64,000 bases of DNA from G963665925 sp963676345 (GTDB taxonomy: Bacteria > Bacillota > Clostridia > Peptostreptococcales > Acidaminobacteraceae). A program made the position numbers and the translations under genes. Numbering within the stretch: the first letter of the stretch is position 1; the number at the start of each line of letters is the position of its first letter. Below are positions 1-8,930 of the stretch, piece after piece. A model generated the notes under the pieces. That model was given only the letters and a program-made list of their open reading frames with translations. It was not told the origin of the DNA and ran no database searches. Where the stretch lies: positions 806,001-870,000 of the forward strand of contig CAXXTS010000006.1 in assembly GCA_963676345.2 (NCBI GenBank), given 5' to 3'.

Positions 1-303
1 CGTCCAAGACTCAATCATTCAGCGTCAATTGGTATTTCTATTCACGTAGACTATCAGCGTAGGGGTATTGGCAGAAAGCTCATGGAAGCACTCCTTGATA
101 TTGCCGATAATTGGCTCATGCTCACAAGAGTTGAGTTGGGTGTGTTAAAAGGAAATGACGGTGCTAAGAAGCTCTATGAAAGCTTGGGATTTAAAGAAGA
201 AGGCATAAAAAAAATGGCTGTAATTCGAAGTGGAGCATATGTAGATGAAATTATGATGGGAAGGATTCATATTCCCATGCAGCTTAGAAAAACCGTTGAA
301 TAG
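1..303 (+). CDS. GNAT family N-acetyltransferase, C-terminal part (start lies before the window)
   Basis: The reading frame is open from base 1, so only about the last 100 residues are present. The segment Q-R-R-G-I-G at residues 19-24 is the acetyl-CoA pyrophosphate-binding motif (R/Q-x-x-G-x-G/A) of GNAT enzymes, and GAKKLYESLGF followed by EEG is the usual end of the fold. The family transfers an acetyl group from acetyl-CoA to an amine on small molecules or proteins; the substrate cannot be told here. It ends 75 bp before valS on the same strand with no clear terminator between them. Confidence 0.85.
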   Translation, partial: RPRLNHSASIGISIHVDYQRRGIGRKLMEALLDIADNWLMLTRVELGVLKGNDGAKKLYESLGFKEEGIKKMAVIRSGAYVDEIMMGRIHIPMQLRKTVE

Positions 304-378
304 ACTTATACCTGCAAGTCCGGTTTCACATTTTACTGAGATACCGGTCAGTCAGGCCTAAAAATGAGGAGGCAAACT

Positions 379-3030
379 ATGTCAAATTTTGAAATGGGAA
401 AGAACTATAATCCCCATGATTTCGAAGATCGAATTTATGAAAACTGGATGAAGGAGGGGCATTTTAAGGCTGAGGTAAATGCAGAAAAAGAGCCTTATAC
501 AATTGTCCTGCCGCCACCAAATATTACAGGACAGCTTCACATGGGTCATGCGCTGGATCATACCCTTCAAGATGTTCTAATTCGCTGGAAGCGTATGCAG
601 GGTTATGAAGCGCTGTGGCTTCCAGGAACAGACCACGCGTCAATTGCTACAGAAGTGAAGGTTGTTGACAAAATTCGTTCTGAAGAAGGCATAAGTAAAG
701 AAGAGCTTGGCCGCGAAGCATTTTTAGAGCGCGCATGGCTGTGGCGTGACGAATACGGTCGTCGTATTACAAAGCAAATGCAAAAGCTTGGAAATTCATG
801 TGACTGGGATCGTGAACGCTTTACAATGGACGAAGGCTGTAATAAGGCCGTTACGGAAGTTTTTATTAAGCTTTATGAGAAAGGCCTCATCTACAAAGGT
901 TATAGACTTATCAACTGGTGCCCAGATTGTAAGACAACCCTATCTGATGCTGAAGTTGAGCATGAGGACAAGGCGAGCCATTTCTGGCATATTAAGTACA
1001 ATGTTAAGGACTCAGACGAGTACCTTGAAATTGCTACAACGCGTCCGGAAACAATGCTTGGAGATACAGCCATTGCAGTTCATCCTGAAGATGATCGTTA
1101 CAAGCACCTTGTTGGAAAGACAGCAATTCTTCCAATTCTTGACAAGGAAATTCCAATTATTGGCGATGCATACGTTGATATGGAAAAGGGAACGGGAGCA
1201 CTGAAAGTTACACCAGCCCATGACCCCAACGATTTTGAAATTGGACAGCGCCATAATTTAGAGCAAATCACCATCATGAATGAAGACGCAACGATGAATA
1301 AGCTTGCTGGCAAGTATGCGGGTATGGACCGTTACGATTGTCGTAAAGCCATTGTAAAAGACCTTGATGACATGGGACACTTGATTGAGGTTAAAGACCA
1401 TGATCATGCAGTAGGAACATGTTACAGATGCAGCACAGTTATTGAGCCAAGACTTTCTGACCAATGGTTTGTTGCAATGGAAAAACTGGCGGAACCGGCA
1501 CTTAAAGCTGTTTCTGAAGGCAGAACAAACTTCGTGCCTGAGCGTTTTACAAAAACTTATAATCACTGGCTTGAAAACATCAGAGACTGGTGCATTTCCA
1601 GACAGCTTTGGTGGGGTCATAGAATTCCAGCATGGTATTGTGAAGACTGCGGTGAAATGATTGTTTCAAAAGATGAACCACAGGCGTGCAAGTGTGGTTC
1701 TAAGAACCTGAAGCAAGACGAAGATGTACTGGATACATGGTTCAGTTCTGCGCTTTGGCCTTTCTCAACGCTGGGGTGGCCGGAAAAAACACCAGAACTT
1801 GACTATTTCTATCCAACAAATGTTCTAGTAACAGGATATGATATCATTTTCTTCTGGGTGGTGCGCATGATGTTCAGCGGTATTGAGCAAATGGGCGAAG
1901 TGCCATTTGATGATGTTCTCATCCATGGTATTGTACGTGCAGAAGATGGCAGAAAAATGTCTAAGTCTCTGAATAACGGTGTAGACCCACTAGAGGTTAT
2001 TGAGCAGTATGGTGCTGATGCACTTAGATTTATGCTGATTACAGGAAACTCTCCTGGTAATGACATGCGCTATCAGAATGAGAAAGTTGAAGCGAGCCGT
2101 AATTTTGCCAACAAGCTTTGGAATGCATCAAGATTTGTACTTATGGGCATTGACGGAGAGGTTGAAGCCCTAGACGGTTCGGAAGCACTTGAGCTTTCAG
2201 ACAAATGGATTCTTTCCAGAATGAATACGGTTGCAAAAGAAATTACAGCGAATATGGACAAATATGAGCTGGGGATGGCTGCGACTAAGGTTTACGACTT
2301 TGTATGGAACGAGTACTGTGACTGGTATATTGAACTGGCTAAGAAGCGCCTATATGGTGAAGATGAGACAGAAAAGCAAACCGTACAAAAGGTTCTGGTA
2401 ACGGTACTGAAACAAATCCTTAAATTGCTTCACCCATTCATGCCATTTATTACTGAAGAAATCTGGGCTCATATTCCGGGGGCATCAGGCCGCGTTATTG
2501 TAATGGATTGGCCAGAATATGCTGAAGAACGTTTTGACGGTGAATCAGAAGAGCAAATGGGACGTATTATGAATGCTATCAGAGGTATTCGTAATGTAAG
2601 AGCAGAAATGGACGTTGCGCCTTCTAGAAAAGCAAAACTCATTGTTGTTGCTGAAGAAAAAGTAACGGCACTGCTTCTTGAAAATGAAGCATACATGCAG
2701 TCGCTTGCATCTGCATCTGAAGTTGTAGCCCTTGCAGACAAGAAAGATGTGCCTGAAGATGCGGTTTCTGTTGTAATTGATGGAGGCGAGGTATTCTTGC
2801 CGCTTGAAGAACTCATCGATTTCGAGAAAGAGCTTGATCGCCTGAATAAGGAAAAAGCCAAACTTGAAAAAGAGGTAGACAGAGTAAATAAGAAACTGAA
2901 CAATCAAGGCTTCCTAGCGAAAGCACCTGACCATCTGGTTCAGGAAGAACGCGACAAGAAAGATAAATACGAAGATATGCTAAAGACGGTTGTAGAGCGT
3001 ATCCAGTCTATGCAATCTAAAATGAAGTAG
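379..3030 (+). CDS. valS: Valyl-tRNA synthetase
   Basis: Class I aminoacyl-tRNA synthetase that charges tRNA-Val in the cytoplasm. The HIGH-type motif HMGH lies at about residues 54-57 after PPPNITGQL, and KMSKS at about 526-530. Cysteine pairs in the insertion regions (WCPDC, CEDC, CKC) suggest bound zinc. The last 65-70 residues are Lys/Glu-rich heptads, the C-terminal coiled-coil arm of ValRS. The 883-aa length is normal. An upstream in-frame ATG at 364 lies on the AGGAGG at 367-372, so ATG 379, six bases after it, is the start. The 60-bp leader is too short for a T-box. Followed after 10 bp by folC. Confidence 0.97.
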   Translation: MSNFEMGKNYNPHDFEDRIYENWMKEGHFKAEVNAEKEPYTIVLPPPNITGQLHMGHALDHTLQDVLIRWKRMQGYEALWLPGTDHASIATEVKVVDKIRSEEGISKEELGREAFLERAWLWRDEYGRRITKQMQKLGNSCDWDRERFTMDEGCNKAVTEVFIKLYEKGLIYKGYRLINWCPDCKTTLSDAEVEHEDKASHFWHIKYNVKDSDEYLEIATTRPETMLGDTAIAVHPEDDRYKHLVGKTAILPILDKEIPIIGDAYVDMEKGTGALKVTPAHDPNDFEIGQRHNLEQITIMNEDATMNKLAGKYAGMDRYDCRKAIVKDLDDMGHLIEVKDHDHAVGTCYRCSTVIEPRLSDQWFVAMEKLAEPALKAVSEGRTNFVPERFTKTYNHWLENIRDWCISRQLWWGHRIPAWYCEDCGEMIVSKDEPQACKCGSKNLKQDEDVLDTWFSSALWPFSTLGWPEKTPELDYFYPTNVLVTGYDIIFFWVVRMMFSGIEQMGEVPFDDVLIHGIVRAEDGRKMSKSLNNGVDPLEVIEQYGADALRFMLITGNSPGNDMRYQNEKVEASRNFANKLWNASRFVLMGIDGEVEALDGSEALELSDKWILSRMNTVAKEITANMDKYELGMAATKVYDFVWNEYCDWYIELAKKRLYGEDETEKQTVQKVLVTVLKQILKLLHPFMPFITEEIWAHIPGASGRVIVMDWPEYAEERFDGESEEQMGRIMNAIRGIRNVRAEMDVAPSRKAKLIVVAEEKVTALLLENEAYMQSLASASEVVALADKKDVPEDAVSVVIDGGEVFLPLEELIDFEKELDRLNKEKAKLEKEVDRVNKKLNNQGFLAKAPDHLVQEERDKKDKYEDMLKTVVERIQSMQSKMK

Positions 3031-3040
3031 GTGAATAATC

Positions 3041-4333
3041 GTGACCTATGCTGATGTACTTCAGTTTATTGAGAGTACGGAAAAGTTCGGAATGAAACCG
3101 GGGCTGGATGCAATCCAGCGCCTGCTTTCAAAACTAGGTAACCCGCAGGATCAACTTAAAGTGATCCATATTGCAGGCACAAACGGCAAAGGATCAACAG
3201 CTAGCTTTATTAAAAGCATGCTCATACACGGAGGCTATCAGGTGGGGTTTTATACCTCACCTAGTCTTTATGCCTTTGAAGAACGTATCCAGATTAATGA
3301 CACATATATTGATCAAGAGGCGTTTATTTACGTTGCAGGGCGTGTAAAGGAAGCTGTGGACCAGCTCGTTGATGAAGGCTTTGATTCGAATACAGAATTT
3401 GAAATTTTTACAGCAATGGCGCTGCTGTACTTTGAAATGCAGCAGGTTGACTTTGTCATTCTTGAAGTTGGATTAGGTGGCAGACTGGATGCGACAAATG
3501 TCGTTGATAAGCCACTTGTGACTATTATTACGCCTATAGCACTGGATCATGTGAATATTCTGGGGGATACACTTGAAAAAGTGGCTTATGAAAAAGGTGG
3601 AATTATTAAGGATAAGGTACCGGTTATAATACATCCTCAAGAAATTGAGGCTTATAAGGTGCTTGAGTCTATAGCCCATGATCATGATGCGGTTTTGATT
3701 GGTGCGCCAGTAGATTTAGCCGAAGTTAAGTCGGTATCGCTTGAGGGAACATCTTTTGCGCTGGGAGCGCGTCATTTTAAACTTTCAATGATTGGTGCCC
3801 ATCAAGTTAGAAATGCGGTTGTTGCCATGACTGCAGTTGAGACACTAAGACGGGAATATGGTGTGTCTATTACAGAAGAAGCTATAGAAACTGGACTGGA
3901 GAAGGCACACTGGCCTTGCAGGTTAGAAGTCATACCGTCCTCTCCAAAAATAATTTTGGATGGGGCTCATAATCCGCATGGGGCAGAGGCGCTTCGAAGA
4001 GCACTGGGGCAAGTTGTAGAATCTGGTCAGCAGGTAAGGGTCCTCATTGGTATGCTCGCTGATAAAGATGTTGATGAAGTGCTTGAAATAATGTCACCCT
4101 ATTTGAAGGATGTTACGGTAACAGAACCAGATAATGCCCGTAAAATGGACGCTGAAACACTTGCCCAAAAACTTCGGTCTAGGGCACAATCCATTTCTAT
4201 TGTAAAAGATGTCAAAAAAGCTTATCGGAGTATCCTTGAGCGTTCAAATTCAGGCGATTTAATCCTCATGTTTGGCTCTTTCTACCTTGTTGGGTTATTG
4301 AGGCAGGAGGCGCTTCATGATTACAACCGTTGA
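3041..4333 (+). CDS. folC: Folylpolyglutamate synthase / dihydrofolate synthase
   Basis: Mur-ligase-family enzyme adding L-glutamate to dihydropteroate and/or folates with ATP. The P-loop GTNGKGS is at residues 46-52, followed by TSPSL and ERIQIN. The LEVGLGGRLDATN and DHVNILG blocks, the carbamylated-lysine motif EKGGI and the C-terminal LDGAHNPHG are all present, and 430 aa is the usual size. The start is GTG 3041 with AGGTGA six bases upstream. The valS-folC order is common in Firmicutes. The 3' end overlaps the next gene by 17 bp, so the two are probably translationally coupled. Confidence 0.95.
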   Translation: MTYADVLQFIESTEKFGMKPGLDAIQRLLSKLGNPQDQLKVIHIAGTNGKGSTASFIKSMLIHGGYQVGFYTSPSLYAFEERIQINDTYIDQEAFIYVAGRVKEAVDQLVDEGFDSNTEFEIFTAMALLYFEMQQVDFVILEVGLGGRLDATNVVDKPLVTIITPIALDHVNILGDTLEKVAYEKGGIIKDKVPVIIHPQEIEAYKVLESIAHDHDAVLIGAPVDLAEVKSVSLEGTSFALGARHFKLSMIGAHQVRNAVVAMTAVETLRREYGVSITEEAIETGLEKAHWPCRLEVIPSSPKIILDGAHNPHGAEALRRALGQVVESGQQVRVLIGMLADKDVDEVLEIMSPYLKDVTVTEPDNARKMDAETLAQKLRSRAQSISIVKDVKKAYRSILERSNSGDLILMFGSFYLVGLLRQEALHDYNR

Positions 4334-5612
4334 TGAAGTAATGGCATTTGTCTACCATTCCTATTTCAACCATGGGCAATCAGATGGTAAAAATCCAGCA
4401 GAGGGGACCCACCCGCAGGATGATCGAAACAATAGGGTGCCGGCATATACCGCAAAAATGCTTAAGCAGCTCGGTCAACCAGACACACATGGCATAAATG
4501 TGCTGGTAACTGGAAGCAAAGGCAAGGGGACTGTTAGTCGACTTTTAGAACGTATTTTGAGAGCGCATGGTTTAAAAACAGGGCTTTTTACGAGTCCGCA
4601 TCTGCACACCTACAATGAACGGATTCGACTTTGCGGTGAAATGATCTCTGATGATGATCTGATTCGTGTGGCTAACCAAGTTGCTCCAGTAAGTCAGGGA
4701 CTCCATAAAAGTCTGCTTGCCGGTGATTATATCAGCCCCATGGGGAATGGCCTTGCCATGGCACTTTTATACTTTAAGGATGTACAAACGGATGTAAATA
4801 TTCTAGAGTGTGGGCGGGGCGCAAGATTTGATGATGTTGCAGCTGCAAAGTCGGCTTACGCTGTTATAGGCAGTATATTTGACGAGCACATCCCATATTT
4901 AGGTCAACATATAGGCGATGTTGCTTGGCATAAAGCGGGTATAATGGCTAAGGGACAAGAGGCTGTAATCAGTGCTAAACAGTGCCAAGATGTGTGCGCA
5001 GTATTAGATGCTGAAGCCAAAGCACATAATTTGACACTTAAATATGTTCAGTCTGTCTCAGGGGCAATAAGGGAACGTGTAGCCGTAAATTATAGTCAAA
5101 AAAATGCTGAGTTAGCCTACTTGAGCGCCCAGAGCATTTTAAAAGACAGGTTTTCTTCTCATATAGCGCTGGATATAATTGATAAATTTGAATTTGAAGG
5201 CTGCCTTGAAAAGCTCTGTGATAAACCAGAAGTTCGAATTGACGGATGCATTCACCCTGTGTGCGCAGATGCCATTGTGAAGACGATCGGTGCAGATAAG
5301 TCAGTGCGCTTTATGATAGGCATACCAGACAATAAGGCTTATAAATCGGTTGTTGAAAAACTTGAGCCGGTTGCAAAGCAAATTGTACTTACTAAGCCCG
5401 CGGCCTGTCATCTTCCTTTTGGTGAAGAACAAGCAGTGTTTGCAAGTGCTGAGTCTGAAAAGGGCATAAATATCCGCCATGTAGAAAGTATGGAAAAGGC
5501 GCTTGACCACTTGCTTGATGTTTTAAATCCAGAAGAGGCGCTGTACATTGTAGGAACACAAATCTACCTTGGACAAGCAAAAACAGCATTGAAAAAACGG
5601 GGGCTCATATGA
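4317..5612 (+). CDS. FolC-like Mur ligase family protein (second paralogue, unknown substrate)
   Basis: A 431-aa relative of FolC directly behind the genuine folC. It keeps a P-loop as GSKGKGT (about residues 63-69), TSPHLHTYNERI, an ILECGRGARFD block, DEHIPYLG and HKAGI (the lysine position that is carbamylated in FolC/Mur ligases). So it should form an acyl-phosphate with ATP and add an amino acid to a carboxylate. The C-terminal DGAHNP of FolC is altered to DGCIHP, and the folate-pocket segments differ, so I do not expect a redundant folC. It overlaps folC by 17 bp and the ATP-grasp gene by 4 bp (ATGA). The coupling suggests the two ligases work on one product. Function otherwise unknown. 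Confidence 0.8.
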   Translation: MITTVDEVMAFVYHSYFNHGQSDGKNPAEGTHPQDDRNNRVPAYTAKMLKQLGQPDTHGINVLVTGSKGKGTVSRLLERILRAHGLKTGLFTSPHLHTYNERIRLCGEMISDDDLIRVANQVAPVSQGLHKSLLAGDYISPMGNGLAMALLYFKDVQTDVNILECGRGARFDDVAAAKSAYAVIGSIFDEHIPYLGQHIGDVAWHKAGIMAKGQEAVISAKQCQDVCAVLDAEAKAHNLTLKYVQSVSGAIRERVAVNYSQKNAELAYLSAQSILKDRFSSHIALDIIDKFEFEGCLEKLCDKPEVRIDGCIHPVCADAIVKTIGADKSVRFMIGIPDNKAYKSVVEKLEPVAKQIVLTKPAACHLPFGEEQAVFASAESEKGINIRHVESMEKALDHLLDVLNPEEALYIVGTQIYLGQAKTALKKRGLI

Positions 5613-6481
5613 AAAAAGGATGGGTTATTTACTCCAAAGACACACTGAGTTCAAAATTCGGCAATAATGCATTTGACTGGATGAAAGAAGCCGCAGGTCA
5701 TTATGAGCTGGATGTTGAAATTCTCTTTGAAGAAGATTTTACTTTGATGACCAGTATAGAGGGCCTGCACTTCTATTTAAATGGTGAGCCAGTTCGTATA
5801 CCGGATTTTGTCATGATGCGCAGCTATGGTCTTGATCTGGCGCGTCACCTTGAGTCGGCAGGCGTTAAGGTCTTTAATAGCCCCCTTTCAATGGGGTGTT
5901 CCCAAGATAAATGGCAGACCCATCAGTTGCTTGCAAAACGAGGTCTTTGTTCGCCGGAGTCCGTTATGGGGTCAAAGGGATTATCATTTGACACAGTGAA
6001 GTCAATGCTGGGCATGCCTTTTGTGGTAAAGGGGCTTTATGGATCAAAAGGAGAAGAAGTTTTCCTAATCAATTCACAGACACAGCTTGAAACAGTACTT
6101 CAAAATCTTCCAGAAGACAAGGTTATGTATCAAAAATACATTGAACAAAGTGCGGGAACTGATATCCGCATTCATGTAATAGGGGGGCAAGTTGTGGCTG
6201 CCGTTCGAAGAAGGTCAGAAGGCGATTTTAAATCAAACTACCATCAAGGTGGAAGTGCTGAAAGTGTTGAACTGACTGAAGAAATGAGAAAACTGGCCAT
6301 TGAAGCCACAGCTGCTTTGAAACTGGACTTTGCAGGCGTCGATTTACTCGAATCCAGCCAAGGGGTAACCGTATGTGAAGTGAATGCCATACCGGGTTTT
6401 AGGACGGTATGCATTACCTCAGAAACGGATATACCTAATCTCCTATTTGAATATATAAGAAAGCAGATCGACTCAAAATAA
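5609..6481 (+). CDS. RimK-like ATP-grasp ligase
   Basis: A 290-aa ATP-grasp enzyme of the RimK/LysX type. It has MPFVVKGLYGSKGEEV (ATP-binding Lys and Gly loop, about residues 137-152), QKYIEQSAGTDIRIHVIGG, the DF-x-x-NYHQGG block, LDFAGVDLL and the metal-binding EVNAIPGF near residue 255. Relatives add glutamate or another amino acid to a protein tail, coenzyme or carrier protein through an acyl-phosphate. The N-terminal 90 residues form the pre-ATP-grasp domain. It starts inside the stop codon of the FolC-like ligase. Cyanophycin synthetase fuses an ATP-grasp and a Mur-ligase domain in one chain; here the two activities are adjacent genes. A strong terminator follows. Confidence 0.85.
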   Translation: MKKGWVIYSKDTLSSKFGNNAFDWMKEAAGHYELDVEILFEEDFTLMTSIEGLHFYLNGEPVRIPDFVMMRSYGLDLARHLESAGVKVFNSPLSMGCSQDKWQTHQLLAKRGLCSPESVMGSKGLSFDTVKSMLGMPFVVKGLYGSKGEEVFLINSQTQLETVLQNLPEDKVMYQKYIEQSAGTDIRIHVIGGQVVAAVRRRSEGDFKSNYHQGGSAESVELTEEMRKLAIEATAALKLDFAGVDLLESSQGVTVCEVNAIPGFRTVCITSETDIPNLLFEYIRKQIDSK

Positions 6482-6490
6482 ACAAAATAT

Positions 6491-6522
6491 ACACCTACCC
6501 CTACGGGGTGGGTGTTTTTTAT
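6491..6522 (+). terminator. Rho-independent terminator of the valS-folC-ligase unit
   Basis: Arms 6492-6501 and 6505-6514 form a 10-bp stem with one G-U pair and a TAC loop, followed by six T (6515-6520). Confidence 0.9.
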
Positions 6523-6658
6523 TGTAAGTAAGAAGAATATCCCCTATAATAAATTTATAGAGAATAATTTTTCAGATGACTCATATTAAAAATATGCAGA
6601 TCATGGGTTCATATTTCAAATTATTCGGGTTGAAGTAAAATTAGCGGGTAAATATAGT
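6522..6658 (+). promoter_or_regulatory. Two candidate sigma-A promoters for ccdA
   Basis: TTGTAA (6522-6527) and TATAAT (6545-6550) are 17 bp apart. A second pair, TTGAAG (6630-6635) and TATAGT (6653-6658), is also 17 bp apart and would start transcription just before the ribosome binding site. Which one is used cannot be decided by eye. Confidence 0.45.
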
Positions 6659-6679
6659 ATACCGAAATGAGGTGGTTTT

Positions 6680-7369
6680 ATGCCGTTTGCAGATATAAGT
6701 TATATAGCGGCCTTAACAGCTGGTGTTTTATCATTTTTCACACCGTGTATTCTGCCGATGATACCGGCTTACATTATGTATATTACAGGCGCTACACTCG
6801 AAGAGGATGTAGCATCAAACAGAAAACGTGCTGTTGGTAGAACCCTACTTTTTGTAATGGGATTCACGGTGATTTTCCTTATAATGGGGACGTCAGCATC
6901 ACTTCTCGGTCGTTTTTTTGTACAAAATAGGGCGGTTTTTTCCAAAGTATCCGGCACGATTATCATTTTTTTCGGGTTGGTACTCACTGGACTGATCAAA
7001 TCACCGCTGAAGTCATCAGGCATAAGAATGCCCCAAGGACTCGGCGCAAATTTTGGGGCCTTTATTATGGGTATGGCCTTTGCCGCGGGCTGGACACCTT
7101 GCTTTGGTCCAGTGCTTGCAGGCATTCTTGTAATGGCAGGTGGCGCCCAGACTATTGGAAAGGGGATTTCCCTCTTGCTGGTATATTCCCTTGGAATGGG
7201 TATTCCCTTTATTTTAACAGCCCTATTCATAGGGTATTTTGCAGGCTTAATACAGAAAGTGGAACGGATTGTACCCGTCATACTCAAGGTTGGCGGATTT
7301 GTAATGATCGCCTTTGGACTTCTGATTTTTTTTGATAAAGTCGGGTTCATTACACAGTTCCTCATTTAG
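6680..7369 (+). CDS. ccdA: CcdA-type cytochrome c biogenesis / thiol-disulfide transmembrane protein
   Basis: A 229-aa polytopic membrane protein with about six hydrophobic segments that carries reducing equivalents from cytoplasmic thioredoxin across the membrane. The two redox cysteines sit in the classic FFTPCILPMIPAY (about residue 22) and GWTPCFGPVLAG (about residue 142) motifs. The start ATG 6680 has AGGTGG five bases upstream. The next gene encodes an exported thioredoxin-fold lipoprotein, the natural electron acceptor, so the pair likely keeps extracytoplasmic thiols reduced rather than serving only cytochrome c assembly. Confidence 0.92.
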   Translation: MPFADISYIAALTAGVLSFFTPCILPMIPAYIMYITGATLEEDVASNRKRAVGRTLLFVMGFTVIFLIMGTSASLLGRFFVQNRAVFSKVSGTIIIFFGLVLTGLIKSPLKSSGIRMPQGLGANFGAFIMGMAFAAGWTPCFGPVLAGILVMAGGAQTIGKGISLLLVYSLGMGIPFILTALFIGYFAGLIQKVERIVPVILKVGGFVMIAFGLLIFFDKVGFITQFLI

Positions 7370-7395
7370 GTTTTGACATTGAAAAGAGGTTAAAT

Positions 7396-8070
7396 ATGAA
7401 AAAAATTAGAGTTGTACCGGTCATAATGGCGCTCATGCTTGTACTATCAGCGTGTCAAAGCGGTGTAACGGATGTTGCCCCTGAGGAACAAACACCGGTT
7501 TCTGCAAATACTGAAACGGTAGAAGCTGTCGAACAAGGTACAGAAGAAAATAGTGCATCAGAGTCACAGGCTGCTTCTGAAGAAAACGCGACCTCTTCTG
7601 AGGCAATGGATGAGGAAAGTACAGCTGCCTTTCCTGTCAGAGATGAAAAAATCCCACCGTATGCCTTTGATCTTCTTGATGGTTCTACCATTAAGCTGGA
7701 TGAATTCGAAGGCAAAGTTCTTGTTCTTACTTTCTTTACAACATGGTGCAGCTACTGTGAGAAGGAAATACCAGAACTGCAAAAGAAATATGAAGAAATG
7801 GATGATCTCGCTGTGATCGGAATTGATGTTAAGGAAACAGAGAAAGAGTTGACACCGTATTTGGAAAGACATGGCGTTACGTTTCCAGTTGTCATGGATG
7901 AAGATGGACAAATTTCACAACTTTTCTACGTAACGGGCTTTCCGACCACTGTTTTTATATCACCAGAAGGGACTTTAGTTGGTAGTGTTCCCGGGTATCT
8001 TGAAAAAGAACAGCTTTTAGGATACATTGATTACACAAGGACTTATCAGCCTGAGACACCGAGCGAGTAA
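7396..8070 (+). CDS. TlpA/ResA-like thioredoxin-fold lipoprotein
   Basis: 224 aa. An N-terminal lipoprotein signal ends in the lipobox LSAC (Cys near residue 20). A Glu/Ser/Thr-rich linker of about 60 residues follows, then a redoxin domain with the active site W-C-S-Y-C at about residues 117-121 and a cis-Pro region (VTGFPTTVF). It should be anchored outside the membrane and reduce disulfides using electrons from CcdA, encoded 26 bp upstream. Peroxiredoxin-like activity is less likely because of the CxxC site. Likely targets such as a c-type cytochrome or other exported Cys proteins are not visible in the window. Confidence 0.9.
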   Translation: MKKIRVVPVIMALMLVLSACQSGVTDVAPEEQTPVSANTETVEAVEQGTEENSASESQAASEENATSSEAMDEESTAAFPVRDEKIPPYAFDLLDGSTIKLDEFEGKVLVLTFFTTWCSYCEKEIPELQKKYEEMDDLAVIGIDVKETEKELTPYLERHGVTFPVVMDEDGQISQLFYVTGFPTTVFISPEGTLVGSVPGYLEKEQLLGYIDYTRTYQPETPSE

Positions 8071-8133
8071 TCTAGTTGAGTAAGGTGCGATAAATCCGGG
8101 TATAAATTATGTGTATAAGAAGGTAGTGAGGTG

Positions 8134-8874
8134 ATGAATTTGAAAGTCGATTCGAGTTATTCGAATGTGAACCAATTGCTTCAAAATGCTGCATCGGCTT
8201 CAAAGCCTGCTTCCATCCCAATATCAGAAAAGATGACTTCACAAGAACGAGGGTTAGAGCAGGGTGCGAGTAATGCAAAGGATGCCGTTAATCTGGCGCG
8301 TACTGCTGAAGGTGCTTTAAACAGTGTTTCAGATAATCTGGGACGAATGCGAGAACTTGCTGTTCAAGCAAGCAATGGCATAATGACAGCTGATGATAAG
8401 AGTATTATTCAAAATGAAATTGAAGGCCTAAAAAGCAGTATTAATGATGCGCTCTCAAATACAGAGTTTAATACAATCAAATTGTTTGAGGGTTTTGACG
8501 GGACCATCCAAACGGGGCCGAATGCAGAACAGGGCAGGGAAATGCAAATTCAAAATACATCAATTGATACCTTGGGTATCGGCGATTTCGATGTAACTGA
8601 AGACTTTGACATTAGCCAGCTTGATGAAGCAATCAGCAGTGTAAGCGATGCCCGTTCCAATCTTGGAGCGACGACAAACAGTCTTGAGTCAAATATTCGC
8701 TACAATGAAGTAGCGCGTGAAAACACACTGAGTTCGAGGGCGACAACACTGGATCAGGATTTTGAAAAATCTATCATGGAGTTGCGCCAGTCACAACTTC
8801 AACAGCAGATCCAGCTTCAAACTCAGTCGCTTAAACAAGAAGAAGAAAAAAATGGATTAAATGTATTAGGTTAA
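8134..8874 (+). CDS. Short flagellin-like protein with reduced D0 region
   Basis: A 246-aa protein with clear flagellin D1 sequence: ISEKM, RGLEQGASNAKDAVNLARTAEG, RMRELAVQASNG, IQNEIEGL, and near the C-terminus ISSVSDARSNLGATTNSLESNI. The first 25 or so residues do not match the conserved flagellin N-terminal helix, and the LSSGLRINSAADDAAGLA stretch is replaced. The C-terminus is a Gln/Lys/Glu-rich helix (LQQQIQLQTQSLKQEEEK) instead of the usual hydrophobic one. The central domain is minimal. It stands alone, away from flagellar genes. It could be a minor or regulatory flagellin or a hook-junction-like protein; assembly into a filament is doubtful. GTG 8131 is an alternative start. Confidence 0.8.
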   Translation: MNLKVDSSYSNVNQLLQNAASASKPASIPISEKMTSQERGLEQGASNAKDAVNLARTAEGALNSVSDNLGRMRELAVQASNGIMTADDKSIIQNEIEGLKSSINDALSNTEFNTIKLFEGFDGTIQTGPNAEQGREMQIQNTSIDTLGIGDFDVTEDFDISQLDEAISSVSDARSNLGATTNSLESNIRYNEVARENTLSSRATTLDQDFEKSIMELRQSQLQQQIQLQTQSLKQEEEKNGLNVLG

Positions 8875-8890
8875 ACCTTAATAATTCAAA

Positions 8891-8930
8891 TCACAGGGGA
8901 ATCCGTCAGGGTACCCTGTGATTTTTCTTT
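8891..8930 (+). terminator. Rho-independent terminator after the flagellin-like gene
   Basis: Arms 8891-8898 and 8914-8921 form a perfect 8-bp stem followed by TTTTTCTTT. The T-run leads directly into the structured repeat element. Confidence 0.85.

Noticed and set aside
303..378. T-box leader for valS
   Set aside because: Only about 75 bases separate the genes, and no specifier or T-box sequence is seen.
6769..7365. 198-codon minus-strand frame opposite ccdA
   Set aside because: Antisense shadow of a conserved membrane protein. It has no ribosome binding site or recognisable motif.
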